Source: Planctomycetota bacterium (GTDB lineage: Bacteria > Planctomycetota > Planctomycetia > Planctomycetales > Planctomycetaceae). Taken from it: DNA of 62,913 nucleotides. The notes under the pieces were generated by a model. The model was not told where the DNA came from. It worked only from the letters and a program-made list of their open reading frames with translations, and searched no databases. Of the stretch, positions 37,623 to 47,053 are shown piece by piece. The position numbers and the translations under genes were made by a program. The stretch covers positions 1 through 62,913 of the forward strand of contig VGZH01000024.1 of the NCBI GenBank assembly GCA_016872645.1, read 5' to 3'. Numbering within the stretch: the stretch's first letter is position 1; the number at the start of each line of letters is the position of its first letter.

Positions 37623-40600
37623 ATGCGAAGTTGGTTTATTGCATGTTGGCCGCTGTTCATCGTTGTTGCGTCGTTCGCAGCAGAACCTCAAACCCCCCAA
37701 GGCCCGCTCTCGCCCGAAGAGTCGCTGAAGCATTTGGTGCTCGGCGACCAGAACTTGTTCATCGAGATCGTCGCGGCCGAGCCGGAAGTCATCGACCCGG
37801 TGGCGATTCAATTCGACGAGCATGGCCGGATGTGGGTCGTCGAGATGCGCGACTATCCGACCGGGCCTCAACACGCTCCGCCGCCGCTGGGTGGGCCGGA
37901 TGCGAAACCGTTGTCGCGGATCAAGCTGCTGGAAGACAAAGACGGCGATGGACGCTACGAGACGGCTCACGTCTTCGCCGACAACTTGCTGTTCGCGACC
38001 GGCGTGCAGCCGTGGGATGGCGGAGTCATCGTCACTCATTCGGGCGAGATCGTGTATCTCAAGGACACCGATGGCGATCACAAGGCCGACGTCCGCGAAG
38101 TCTGGTTCACCGGCTTCTCGGAAACGAACACGCAGCTTCGAGCCAATCATCCGACGTTCGGCCCCGATGGTTGGATTTACGTCGCCAACGGCCTGCGCGG
38201 CGGAAACGTGATCGCGGTGAAGAAGGATTGGCCAAGTAGGTTGGGCACTCCTGCCCGACCGTCCGAATCGAAGGAAGAAAAAGACAAAGGGTCGGGCAAG
38301 AGTGCCCAAGCTACGGGCATCTCACACGATCCCGCGAACCCCGTCCCCGTCAGTCTCACCGGGCGCGACTTCAAGTTCGATCCGCTGACCGGGCGCTACG
38401 AGGCGATCTCCGGCAACGGGCAGTACGGGATGACGTTCGATGCGTGGGGGAATCGGTTCGTGTGCGACAACCGGCATCCGTGTCGGCATGTGATCTTCGA
38501 GGAGGATTTCATTCGGCGTTGTCCGCACGTCGCGTTTCCGGCGGTGGTCAATGACGTGATTCCGCCGGACGACAAGAACAAAGTCTTCCCGCTGACCTCG
38601 GCGTGGACGACGAGCAACCTGCACGCGGGGACGTTCACCGCCTCGTGCGGCGTGACGGTCTATACCGGCGACTGGCTCCCCGAAGAATTTCGCGGCAACG
38701 TCTTCGTTTGCGAACCAACCGGCAACCTCGTCCAGCGAGCCGTCCTCGAACCCGACGGCGTGACGTTCAAGTCGCGGAATCCGCATGAAAAAGATCGGCG
38801 CGAATTCCTGGCGTCGCGAGACGACTGGTTCCGGCCGGTCGATTTGCAGAACGGGCCGGACGGAGCGTTGTACGTCGTGGACATGTACCGCGCCGTGATC
38901 GAGCACCCCGAATGGGTTCCCGACGAATTGAAAAACCGCCCCGACCAATGGCTCGGCAATGATAAGGGACGCATCTATCGCATCAGGCCGAAGAGCGAGC
39001 GACGCCGCTTTGATCCGAAGTTACTTGGTGATTTGCGAAACCAGAATCGTTGGACCGTGATGACGGCCTTGCGATTGCGCCGGCACGATGTGAACTCTCC
39101 ACATCGGACGATGAGCGATCTTAGTATTTCCGAGATCGCGTATGGCTCACCACAGATGGGTGACATTCAGTGGGCGCTCTCCAGACTTCATAACTTGCCA
39201 TACGACGACGTTCGTGATCGTTCAAAATGGTTGCCGTGGGATATGCCTGATGCGAAACCTCAAGTTCGCCTCGCAGCGTTTCATGCTGCCAAGGCGATGT
39301 CCCCTGAGTTTCGGGTTGAATCATTGCGCAGCTTCGCGCGAGTCGCCGTCCTTGATGCCAAAGACCCTTGGATTCGACAAGCGTGCATCGCGGTTGCAGA
39401 GAGCGAGTCGGCATTGGTGCTGAACGAAATCTTGAGGCGATCGCACGACTCCGATGATTGGAACTGCGAGGGACTCCGCGAATTGATCGAAGGATTCTGC
39501 GCACAAGTGTCCGTTCGCGACATCGACCGAGATTTGAATTCGTCACTTCTCCAACTCTGTCAGGCTGCGAGTTCGTCCCAATTAAAGGACGGCGGAAATC
39601 GCAAAAGTGAAGTCGGGTTATCCGGGCTGCTGACATTCGCGCAAAGCTTGTCGCGTCGTGGAAAATCAATTCAATCCACTCGCGCTGCTCTGGATGAGAA
39701 GACGAAATCTCGACTCAACGAGGTCAGCGATTTGTGTGGCGCACGCATCCGAGCCGTGGAAACAACGGCAGAACTTCGCAAGTTGGCGATCCAATGGTTG
39801 CGGTACGTGGATTTCGACGGCCCTTCGGGTCACGGCAGCGAACTCTTGAAGCTCGCCGAAACACTCTCTGACCAATCGTTGCGACTCACGTCCATCGATT
39901 CATTGGCCTCGTTCCAACGTCCCGAGGTGACAAACTGGCTGCTCGACCGCTATCTCGCTGAAACTCCTGCGATTCGTCGCGCGATCCTCTCGGCGTTGAT
40001 GGCTCCGAAGGAGCGGCAGTTGGCGTTGTTGGGGGCGATTGCGGAGGGAAAGATCGCGGCGACCGAGATTGATCCGGTGCGGGCGAAGCAGTTGATGGAA
40101 GCGAAGGAAGAAGCGGTGCGCGAGAAGGCTCGGCAGGTGTTGGCCGCGGCGGTTCCGGCCAGTCGCAAGGAGGTGCTCGAAGCGTATCAGCCGGCCCTGA
40201 CGCTCAAGGCCGACCCGCAGCGCGGCCGCGAGGTGTTTCAGAAAAATTGCGTGACATGTCATCGCGTCGGAGACCTCGGCGTCAACGTCGCGCCGGACAT
40301 CTCCGACACTCGCACCAAAAAGCCGGAGCAACTCCTGCTGGACATCCTCGACCCCAACCGAGCCATCGACGCCAACTACTTCGCGTATACCGTCGTCACC
40401 AAAGATGGTCGCAGCGAATCGGGAGTCATCGCGTCCGAGTCGTCGAACTCGATCACGCTCAAGCAACCTGAAGGCAAAGTGTTGACGATCTTGCGGGGTG
40501 ATATCGACGAACTCCGCAACACCGGCCTCTCGCTGATGCCTGTCGGCATCGAGAAAAACATCAATCAACAACAGATGGCCGACCTGATCTTTTGGCTGAA

Positions 40601-40649
40601 AAACTGGCGCTACCTCGACGGTAAAGTCCCGGCGACCAGCCTGAAGTAA
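37623..40649 (+). CDS. PVC-type membrane-bound dehydrogenase with C-terminal cytochrome c
   Basis: 1008 residues with a Sec signal (SWFIACWPLFIVVASFAA) and GGAG eight bases before the ATG. An N-terminal beta-propeller (FDEHGRMWVVEMRDYPTGP, FGPDGWIYVANGLRGGNV, GPDGALYVVDMYR) is followed by HEAT-like helices and a haem module with CVTCH, then DPNRAIDANYFAYTVVTKDG and LSLMPVGIEKNI. Fits the planctomycete putative membrane-bound dehydrogenase plus haem-binding family; probably periplasmic sugar or alcohol oxidation. Full-length paralogue of the truncated gene at the left edge. Contains an in-frame palindrome (38236-38314) encoding a Ser/Lys/Glu-rich insert. Confidence 0.9.
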   Translation: MRSWFIACWPLFIVVASFAAEPQTPQGPLSPEESLKHLVLGDQNLFIEIVAAEPEVIDPVAIQFDEHGRMWVVEMRDYPTGPQHAPPPLGGPDAKPLSRIKLLEDKDGDGRYETAHVFADNLLFATGVQPWDGGVIVTHSGEIVYLKDTDGDHKADVREVWFTGFSETNTQLRANHPTFGPDGWIYVANGLRGGNVIAVKKDWPSRLGTPARPSESKEEKDKGSGKSAQATGISHDPANPVPVSLTGRDFKFDPLTGRYEAISGNGQYGMTFDAWGNRFVCDNRHPCRHVIFEEDFIRRCPHVAFPAVVNDVIPPDDKNKVFPLTSAWTTSNLHAGTFTASCGVTVYTGDWLPEEFRGNVFVCEPTGNLVQRAVLEPDGVTFKSRNPHEKDRREFLASRDDWFRPVDLQNGPDGALYVVDMYRAVIEHPEWVPDELKNRPDQWLGNDKGRIYRIRPKSERRRFDPKLLGDLRNQNRWTVMTALRLRRHDVNSPHRTMSDLSISEIAYGSPQMGDIQWALSRLHNLPYDDVRDRSKWLPWDMPDAKPQVRLAAFHAAKAMSPEFRVESLRSFARVAVLDAKDPWIRQACIAVAESESALVLNEILRRSHDSDDWNCEGLRELIEGFCAQVSVRDIDRDLNSSLLQLCQAASSSQLKDGGNRKSEVGLSGLLTFAQSLSRRGKSIQSTRAALDEKTKSRLNEVSDLCGARIRAVETTAELRKLAIQWLRYVDFDGPSGHGSELLKLAETLSDQSLRLTSIDSLASFQRPEVTNWLLDRYLAETPAIRRAILSALMAPKERQLALLGAIAEGKIAATEIDPVRAKQLMEAKEEAVREKARQVLAAAVPASRKEVLEAYQPALTLKADPQRGREVFQKNCVTCHRVGDLGVNVAPDISDTRTKKPEQLLLDILDPNRAIDANYFAYTVVTKDGRSESGVIASESSNSITLKQPEGKVLTILRGDIDELRNTGLSLMPVGIEKNINQQQMADLIFWLKNWRYLDGKVPATSLK
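38236..38314. repeat. Palindromic element inserted in frame in the dehydrogenase gene
   Basis: The arms (38236-38260 and 38290-38314) are 25 bases, complementary at 23, around a 29-base centre. The core TTGGGCACTCCTGCCCGACC also recurs in shortened form at 44403 (GGGCACTCTTGCCCG). It interrupts a conserved propeller segment between KKDWP and the VSLTGRDF strand. Confidence 0.75.
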
Positions 40650-40658
40650 TTTGTATTC

Positions 40659-40779
40659 TTGGAGTGCGGGGTGTCAGCCCCGCGTTGAAGTGTTCCGCGC
40701 GTCCAACGATCAGCCGCACCTATTTCTGAGGAAGTGACTCCATGCCGATCCAAAGCGGTGCTGACACACCGTACTCCAA
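40659..40779. repeat. Inverted repeat overlapping the glnE start
   Basis: Left arm 40659-40683 and right arm 40755-40779, 25 bases each, 22 complementary. Core CTGACACACCGTACTCC. The same element brackets the gap at 48445-48536. Here the right arm is coding sequence, giving the first residues of GlnE. Confidence 0.75.
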
Positions 40780-43700
40780 AGCTCTGACGTTTGATGATCG
40801 CTTGCGGCAGTTGTTTGATGAAGCCGAAGACGACGAGGCGCTGAGTTGTCTATCGTGGGTGTCGGCATTGCTGGCGGAGTCTCCGTCGGCGGACGCTTCT
40901 CTCGTGGGATTGGAACGCTTGGTGCGAGCGGTGCCGGATCGCCGCGAGTTGTTTTGGCAACTGCTGCATTCGCCGCGAGCCATCGAAGTGTTGCTCACGA
41001 TCTTTGCGGCCAGTCCGTATCTGACGGATCTCCTGCTGTGTGAGCCGGCGTTGCTGTCACAGTTGACGCAACCGCAGTTGCTTCGTGACTTGCGCAGCCG
41101 GCCGGAATTCTTTGACACGGCGATGCTGGCGGTGAACTCGGCGACCACCGCAAATGAACGAGCGATCGCGTTGCGAGATTTCCAGCACGGAGAGTTGCTG
41201 CGAATTGGCGTGTGCGATTTCTTGGGTCTGTTCGATCTGCGTTCGGTAACAAATCAATTGTCATTGCTCGCTGATGCGACCGTGCAAGCGGCGCTGCAGA
41301 TGATCGACCAGCTGACTCGAAGCGTCAGCGAGGGGGAGCGATCGTCAGGCAACGATCGCAATTGGTCCTCGCGAACGCTTCGGGTTACATCAGCAGCCGA
41401 GCCTGTTGGCTTCGCTGTGCTTGCGCTCGGAAAACTTGGCGGCGAGGAGTTGAACTACAGCTCGGACATCGACCTCGTCTTCGTGTGCGAAGGGGATCCT
41501 GCTCGGTTTCAGGAATTGGCGCAGCGACTTTCGAAGGTGCTGTCGGATGTGACCTCGCACGGCATTTTGTACCGCGTTGACTTGCGGCTGCGACCTTGGG
41601 GGAACGCGGGTCCGTTGGTTGTGTCCGTCGAGACGTATCTCGACTACCTGCGAATCCAAGCACAGTTGTGGGAGCGGCAGGCGCTGTTGAAAGCTCGCGT
41701 GATCGCGGGTGACTTCGCGGTCGGCCAGCGATTTCTGGAACAGGCGCTGCCGTTGATTTTCAATGCGTCAGCAGAAGATGTCAGACGCAGCGTCTGGCAG
41801 GCGAAGCAGCGGATTGAGCAAGACCTGAAGCGTAAGGGGAAAGCGGCTGGCGAAGTGAAGCTCGGTGCCGGCACCATTCGAGATATCGAGTTCGTCGTCC
41901 AATGTCTGCAACTGCAACACGGCTGCGACATGTCGAGCATACGAAGCATTAACACGCTCGACGGACTTGTGCGACTGGCCGAGAGCGGTTTTGTGCGTGC
42001 GGACGAGTACCGCGAACTGACGTCGGCGTACCTGTTGTTCCGCGTCATCGAGCACAGCCTGCAACTCAAGCACAGCCGTCAAACACACTCGCTGCCGAAC
42101 GACCCCGCCGAGTTGGAATTGCTTGCGCGGCGACTCGACTTCGCATCGGCTGAGCAACTGGAAGCCCATTTTCAACAGCATCGATCGGCAGTGCGGCGTA
42201 TCTTTGAAAAGTACGTCGGTGGCGGGAGCGATTCGCGACTGGTGAATGCCGAGTCGTCGCCAGGAGGTACTGCATCGTCGATTGCTGGTTTCGAGGCCGA
42301 GCATCGCTTGCAATCGCGACTCTGGAGTCGACTATCGGGCGACAATCCGCTCATCGTTGACTGGAGGCCGACGTCGGCAAATCTCGGGACAGTGACGATC
42401 GCTGGTTTCGATCAGTTAGGCGACCTGTCGATGATGTGCGGCCTGCTGTTCGTGAGTGGATTCGACATTGTGGAGGGTGACGTCTTCACGGAAGAACGAT
42501 CCGTTGATTCGAGCCACCCATTGCGATTCGTGAATTCGTTTGTGGTTCGACAGCGCGCCGTCCTTCCGCAGGCGAGCGGAGGAGGTCAATCCCCTGAGGT
42601 ATCCGAGGGGACGCCTCCCCTGCTCGGAGGGTTTGCACCCTCGGCTCGCCTGGACGTTGATTTGCAGCGCGAACTGCTCGATCTGCTCAATCAAGCACGG
42701 ACGGTAGGTCGCCGCGAAGCGCAAGCGAGGCTTGCGAAACGAGTCTCGGAGGCATTGTCGACCGCTCGGCCCGCTGGCCCTGTCCCTTCGCCGGTCGAGA
42801 TTGAATTCGATAACCACTCACACCCGGAGATGACGCTGATTCGCATCGCATCGGACGACACCAGCGGTTTTCTGTACGAGCTGACCAACTCGCTGACGCT
42901 GCTGGGGATCGACATTCGGCAAATGTCGATTCATACGGACAGCTCGCGCGTGCGCGACACATTGCTGGTCACGGATGACTCCGGTCGCAAGTTGCTCGAC
43001 GAGAAGCGTCAGCAAGTGCTTCGCACGGCGGTAGTGCTCATTCAGCACTTCACCGATTTACTGCCACAGTCCCCCGATCCCGAGGCCGCGCTGCTGCATT
43101 TCCAAGAACTGCTCGAGCGGGAATTGCTCGAACCGGACTGGCTGACGCGACTCACGTCACTGCAGCGGCCGGAGGTCTTGGGGGCGCTCGCGAAACTTCT
43201 GGGCGTGAGCGATCTCTTCTGGGAGGATTTTCTCCGCTTGCAGCACGCGAGCCTGTTCCCCGTCGTGACCGACATCGTGGGATTGCGAATGCAAAAGTCA
43301 CGCGACTCGTTGACGGCGGAACTCGTGACCGAACTGGCTTCTACCTCGACTTTTTCCGAAAGCTGCGACCGACTGAATGCCTTCAAAGATCGCGAGATGT
43401 TCCGGATCGACATGCGACACGTGACGGGCATCGTTCCGGACTTCATCGATTTCTCTCACGAGCTGACCGACCTTGCCGAGACCGTTATCGTGGCCGCCTG
43501 CGACTTGGCCGAGCGTGAAGTCATCGCTCGACGGGGGCGTGTCCAACGCGCATGCGATCCGACGTATTGCGTCGCCGCGCTTGGCAAGCTCGGTGGACGT
43601 GAATTGGGATTCGCCTCGGACATCGAACTGCTTTTCGTCTTCGATGGTCCCGCGCCGTCGGAATTCTGCGAGCGGCTGGTCGAGACATTTCAGCAGACGA

Positions 43701-44392
43701 TCGTCGCCAAACGAGCTGGCATCTTTCAAATTGATTTGCGGCTGCGGCCTCACGGGCGAGCGGGTAACTTGGCCGTATCGCTCGACGAGTTCACGCGGTA
43801 CTTCGACACCGACGGCCCGGCCTGGCCCTTCGAGCGACAATCACTGATCAAACTGCGTCCCATCGCCGGCAACGCAGCATTCGGCGAGACCGTGCTCCGC
43901 CGGCGCGACGAATTGTTGTTTGGTTCTGTCCGCTGGGAAGTCGCTCCGGTTCGAGCCATGCGCGAACGTCAAGTGCGACAGCACGTCCAAGCCGGCACAT
44001 TCCACGCGAAGCTCAGCCCCGGTGCGTTGGTCGATATCGAATACCTCGTGCAGCTGCTGCAACTGACGCTCGGCCAGCGGCACCCCTCGCTGCTGATCCC
44101 CAGCACGCTCGATGCGCTGGCAGAACTGTCGCGCGAGAAACTGATTCCGAGCAACGCTGCCGAACCGCTGCGCGAAGCATATCTGTTCTTTCGCCGGTTG
44201 ATTGATGCCTTGCGTATGGCTCGCGGCACGGCGGACGACCTGACGTTGCCGCCGGCCGGCTCCGAAGAGCTGACCGGCCTCGCGCGGCGGCTCCATCTCA
44301 CCGCGCAGGAACTGCTCCAACTCGCCGAAAAACACGCCGCCCACGTCCGCGCCTGGGGCTGGTCCCTCGGCTGGGCGATCTCGCCGGCGTGA
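40742..44392 (+). CDS. glnE: Bifunctional glutamine synthetase adenylyltransferase/deadenylylase with internal ACT-like domain
   Basis: 1216 residues against about 950 in E. coli. GlnE adds and removes AMP on glutamine synthetase in response to PII and glutamine. The first nucleotidyltransferase domain has GKLGGEELNYSSDIDLVF near residue 229, the second GKLGGRELGFASDIELLF near 945, where the second Asp of the D-x-D pair is Glu. Between them, about residues 693-770, is an ACT-like module (SGFLYELTNSLTLLGIDI, RDTLLVTDDSGRKL) of the GlnD type, not usual in GlnE. Two palindromic inserts (41318, 42569) add Ser/Gly-rich segments. GAGGAAG lies before the ATG. glnA is not in the window. Confidence 0.92.
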   Translation: MPIQSGADTPYSKALTFDDRLRQLFDEAEDDEALSCLSWVSALLAESPSADASLVGLERLVRAVPDRRELFWQLLHSPRAIEVLLTIFAASPYLTDLLLCEPALLSQLTQPQLLRDLRSRPEFFDTAMLAVNSATTANERAIALRDFQHGELLRIGVCDFLGLFDLRSVTNQLSLLADATVQAALQMIDQLTRSVSEGERSSGNDRNWSSRTLRVTSAAEPVGFAVLALGKLGGEELNYSSDIDLVFVCEGDPARFQELAQRLSKVLSDVTSHGILYRVDLRLRPWGNAGPLVVSVETYLDYLRIQAQLWERQALLKARVIAGDFAVGQRFLEQALPLIFNASAEDVRRSVWQAKQRIEQDLKRKGKAAGEVKLGAGTIRDIEFVVQCLQLQHGCDMSSIRSINTLDGLVRLAESGFVRADEYRELTSAYLLFRVIEHSLQLKHSRQTHSLPNDPAELELLARRLDFASAEQLEAHFQQHRSAVRRIFEKYVGGGSDSRLVNAESSPGGTASSIAGFEAEHRLQSRLWSRLSGDNPLIVDWRPTSANLGTVTIAGFDQLGDLSMMCGLLFVSGFDIVEGDVFTEERSVDSSHPLRFVNSFVVRQRAVLPQASGGGQSPEVSEGTPPLLGGFAPSARLDVDLQRELLDLLNQARTVGRREAQARLAKRVSEALSTARPAGPVPSPVEIEFDNHSHPEMTLIRIASDDTSGFLYELTNSLTLLGIDIRQMSIHTDSSRVRDTLLVTDDSGRKLLDEKRQQVLRTAVVLIQHFTDLLPQSPDPEAALLHFQELLERELLEPDWLTRLTSLQRPEVLGALAKLLGVSDLFWEDFLRLQHASLFPVVTDIVGLRMQKSRDSLTAELVTELASTSTFSESCDRLNAFKDREMFRIDMRHVTGIVPDFIDFSHELTDLAETVIVAACDLAEREVIARRGRVQRACDPTYCVAALGKLGGRELGFASDIELLFVFDGPAPSEFCERLVETFQQTIVAKRAGIFQIDLRLRPHGRAGNLAVSLDEFTRYFDTDGPAWPFERQSLIKLRPIAGNAAFGETVLRRRDELLFGSVRWEVAPVRAMRERQVRQHVQAGTFHAKLSPGALVDIEYLVQLLQLTLGQRHPSLLIPSTLDALAELSREKLIPSNAAEPLREAYLFFRRLIDALRMARGTADDLTLPPAGSEELTGLARRLHLTAQELLQLAEKHAAHVRAWGWSLGWAISPA
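41318..41382. repeat. Palindromic element in frame in glnE, copy 1
   Basis: CGAAGCGTCAGCGAGG faces CCTCGCGAACGCTTCG (14 of 16 complementary), with an inner perfect stem GCGATCGT/ACGATCGC (41338-41345, 41352-41359). Encodes RSVSEGERSSGNDRNW. Core shared with the repeat after queA. Confidence 0.7.
42569..42652. repeat. Palindromic element in frame in glnE, copy 2
   Basis: CAGGCGAGC (42569-42577) and GCTCGCCTG (42644-42652) are exact complements, with inner CCCCT/AGGGG pairing. The same CAGGCGAGCGG start occurs at 50315. Encodes a Gly/Pro-rich insert (SGGGQSPEVSEGTPPLLGG). Confidence 0.65.
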
Positions 44393-44507
44393 GCCTTCGC
44401 AGGATGGGCACTCTTGCCCGTCCGCATCGTTTAAGTAGTCATTCGAGTTGCCACCCGCCCGTCCGTTCAAGTTGACAGCAGGCCGAAGCCTGACCAATTT
44501 GGCTCGG

Positions 44508-44891
44508 ATGCACCGCGCCCATCGTCGGGAGATCACAAAAGCCCTGGCCGATGAGCGAGGTCGTCGCGCCACCATCAGGGGAATGCATCAGGCGGTGACC
44601 GTGCCGACTGCTGGCGTCGTCCGCATTGCCTATCGCGGGCTTGGGAATAACGCCTCGCCGTCGTTGGTTCGAGTGCTTCACGAGTTGAGGGAGCGCGTGA
44701 ATGTGACCGACCGCACGCGAACGAAACGCCCTGACTGGAGGGAACTGAGTGAGACTGAGTTGGACGACCTGATCGCGCAGCTCACGCGATCGGCAGGCAA
44801 CCTGGAAGCCGTCCAACTACGGATTCGCCGCCGCGGGTGTTCATCGGTCGAGGCACGCAATCTCGTGGAGCGATTGGACAGCGGGACTTGA
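44508..44891 (+). CDS. Hypothetical protein, doubtful
   Basis: 127 residues from ATG 44508; a TTG at 44448 would lengthen it. The C-terminal part (LSETELDDLIAQLTRS, RRGCSSVEARNLVERLD) looks like a real helical protein; the N-terminus is less convincing. No family recognised. An opposite-strand frame over the same bases (44439-44816) reads less like protein. The flanks 44393-44507 (which holds a short GGGCACTCTTGCCCG half-element) and 44892-45071 carry no other gene. Confidence 0.35.
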   Translation: MHRAHRREITKALADERGRRATIRGMHQAVTVPTAGVVRIAYRGLGNNASPSLVRVLHELRERVNVTDRTRTKRPDWRELSETELDDLIAQLTRSAGNLEAVQLRIRRRGCSSVEARNLVERLDSGT

Positions 44892-45071
44892 CGAACCGAA
44901 CGAGAATCGTGTGCTTGCAGCGCCGGGCGCTCACCAGAGTGATGGGTAGAGCCGCCGAGACAGCCGCTACTCATGACCGAGCATGAAATCCTGGTTCCTT
45001 GCGAAACTACGTCATTACATGCGGCCCGGCACAGGAGCTTTGCTTTTGAGTAACCGGCAACAGTGCCCGGC

Positions 45072-45521
45072 CTATTTCTGGGCCTTGGTCGCAAAAGAGA
45101 CTTGCCGGAACTGTGCCGACTGGCAGGCGTCGTACACGCGCACGACATCGCCCAGCGGGACGGATCCGGCGATGTCGAGGATCACGGGAATCTCTGGAGT
45201 GGTCTCGGCCAGAGCCAGCAACGTCTTTCGCAACGCAGGCTCGTCGGAGTACTCGCGATCGTTGAGTTCGACAACCGTGAGGGCCTCCGTACCTTCTGGT
45301 ACTCGGCGACGCAATCGCAACCAAATTTCTCCGAAGGGCCGCTCGACGATGACTGGATTGGCAGACTCGATTGCGCCCGCCGCCAGTTCCGTTGGCAAGT
45401 GTTTCTCCATCGTCTGACCGGCTGAGGCGCACACGAAGAAAATCAACAATTGAAAAATGACGTCGATCATCGGCGTCATCGATGTATTTTCAACTTCGTG
45501 GCGGTGTGTAGGAATGCGCAT
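45072..45521 (-). CDS. ExbD/TolR-family protein (1)
   Basis: 149 residues. One N-terminal membrane helix in NTSMTPMIDVIFQLLIFFV, with the proton-path aspartate of ExbD/TolR (PMIDV), then a periplasmic domain. With ExbB it uses the proton gradient to energise TonB- or Tol-type outer-membrane processes. Third gene of the exbB-exbD-exbD run; the 59-base gap before it has no terminator, so co-transcription is likely. Confidence 0.9.
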   Translation of the reverse strand: MRIPTHRHEVENTSMTPMIDVIFQLLIFFVCASAGQTMEKHLPTELAAGAIESANPVIVERPFGEIWLRLRRRVPEGTEALTVVELNDREYSDEPALRKTLLALAETTPEIPVILDIAGSVPLGDVVRVYDACQSAQFRQVSFATKAQK

Positions 45522-45580
45522 AGTCAGGAGTCATGGGTCAGGGTGTGTTGGCAAAACCCCTCGCCCCCAATCTCTAACCC

Positions 45581-46003
45581 CTATTCGTGCAACACGGCGA
45601 ACCCGAGTTTGTGGATGCCGAGTTTCGCGCAGGTCAGCATTAAGGGTTCGATTTCGCTGTAGGGAACGCGAGCATCGGCTCGCAGTCGGACTTCGATCTC
45701 GGCGGCTTTCGAGGGTGATTGAGCGGCTGCGAGGAGTTGTTGTTCGACCGCCGTTCGCTCCGTTCGTTGGTTGCCGAGCAACCAGAAACGCTCGTCCGTG
45801 ATCGTGATGACGAACCGATGGGGCGATGCCGGGGGCTGATCCTGAGCCATCGTGGCCTTTGGCAGCGTGACCTTTTCGGTCGCATCGCTGCGGACGATGT
45901 ACGTCGCCGCCAGAAAGAAAATGATGAGTTGAAACACGACATCGATCAGCGGCGTGATGTCGAAACTCAATCCAAGTTTTCGGCCTCGGGTGGGGATTCT
46001 CAT
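45581..46003 (-). CDS. ExbD/TolR-family protein (2)
   Basis: 140 residues. [20 protein letters not shown] gives the membrane helix and conserved Asp. The periplasmic part differs from that of ExbD (1), so the two may form a heteromeric peptidoglycan-binding domain. Its ATG overlaps the exbB stop by four bases (ATGA), indicating coupled translation. Confidence 0.92.
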   Translation of the reverse strand: MRIPTRGRKLGLSFDITPLIDVVFQLIIFFLAATYIVRSDATEKVTLPKATMAQDQPPASPHRFVITITDERFWLLGNQRTERTAVEQQLLAAAQSPSKAAEIEVRLRADARVPYSEIEPLMLTCAKLGIHKLGFAVLHE

Positions 46004-46881
46004 GGCGAGCCTCCCCGGCCTGGAGTCGGGCGATCGCTTTTTGCAACCACTTTTGCCTGCGATGCTGCGGCCGCAGTTCCGGGATTCTCAAGCTGCATTT
46101 CGGTCGCTGGTTTGCCGCGCAGGCTGGCGGCGGCCTTCGTTCGTTCGGTGCGCGGTTCGGAGATCGCCGACCGCTTGTAATCCGCGAAGACTGCCTCGGC
46201 GGTCAATGCTCCATCCGCCACTAATTGGTCGATGCGATTCCGAAAGTGAGCGAACGCTGCCAGTGCGGGGATCGCGACGCACAAGCCTTGCAGCGTTGTG
46301 ACCAGAGCTTTGTAAATGCCCGGCGCGAGTTCGGACACTTGCGGGTTGGCTTTCTGTTCGAATTCCATGAACGCAAGGATCATCCCCCAAACTGTTCCCA
46401 GCAGTCCAAGCATCGGCGCAATCGTGCCGATCACCGACAAGTACTCGATCTTGCGGTACAGCCGAGCCGATTGCTCAACCGCGGCGTCTTCAAGCGATTT
46501 CTCGACAGCCGAGTAGCCGAGGTCAGTTTCGCGCAGTCCCGCTGCCAACACGTACGCCAGAAAGCTCGGATGAAACTGGCATTGCTGCCGAGCCTCCTCG
46601 AAATGCCGCAGTGTCAGATGGTGATGAATCGAATCGGCCAGCCCCGGAGGGATCAGAGCGTTGTGTCGGAGACTGAGCAGATGTTCGACGATCAGTGCGA
46701 CCATCACAAAGCTCAGCCCGGTGATGATGTAGCCGATCGTGCCACCCGCCTCGAACAGTTCGCTAAGACTCATCACCTTCCCCGCGACGGGACCTGCCGG
46801 CGCAGGATCAGCCGCCAACAGCGTTGATCCAGCAAACATCGCTCCCACCAGCAATCCGTGCAACACTCGTCGCCACGACAT
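46000..46881 (-). CDS. ExbB/TolQ/MotA-family proton channel subunit
   Basis: 293 residues from ATG 46881, chosen because GGAG lies six bases before it; an in-frame ATG at 46893 is possible. A leader-like first helix ([19 protein letters not shown]) precedes three core membrane helices: [40 protein letters not shown] and [19 protein letters not shown], with the family GLLGTVWGM motif. The C-terminus is basic and low in complexity. Partner of the two ExbD proteins downstream; which TonB they serve is not shown. Confidence 0.9.
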   Translation of the reverse strand: MSWRRVLHGLLVGAMFAGSTLLAADPAPAGPVAGKVMSLSELFEAGGTIGYIITGLSFVMVALIVEHLLSLRHNALIPPGLADSIHHHLTLRHFEEARQQCQFHPSFLAYVLAAGLRETDLGYSAVEKSLEDAAVEQSARLYRKIEYLSVIGTIAPMLGLLGTVWGMILAFMEFEQKANPQVSELAPGIYKALVTTLQGLCVAIPALAAFAHFRNRIDQLVADGALTAEAVFADYKRSAISEPRTERTKAAASLRGKPATEMQLENPGTAAAASQAKVVAKSDRPTPGRGGSP

Positions 46882-46976
46882 GAATGACTCCATTCCGACC
46901 ACGATAGTCGGGTATCTCAGCAAAACGATGCGGGAGTGTAGCCAAGCGACACGACTCGGCGAAGACGCCTGCGTTC

Positions 46977-47046
46977 CTTTGTGTCTATGTGGCTTTTTGG
47001 TGGAATGGATTTCAAGATTAAAATACTCAGCCGCGAAGGCACAAAG
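46977..47046. repeat. Intergenic inverted repeat (CTTTGTG family)
   Basis: CTTTGTGTCTATGTGGC and GCCGCGAAGGCACAAAG are complementary at 13 of 17 positions across about 36 bases. It lies between exbB and the phosphodiesterase gene. The exbB frame is open through it but it is not protein-like. Confidence 0.45.
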
Positions 47047-47053
47047 CCCGAAA

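Noticed and set aside
44439-44816. 125-residue minus-strand frame after glnE
   Set aside because: Less protein-like than the plus-strand frame over the same bases, which itself is only a weak call.
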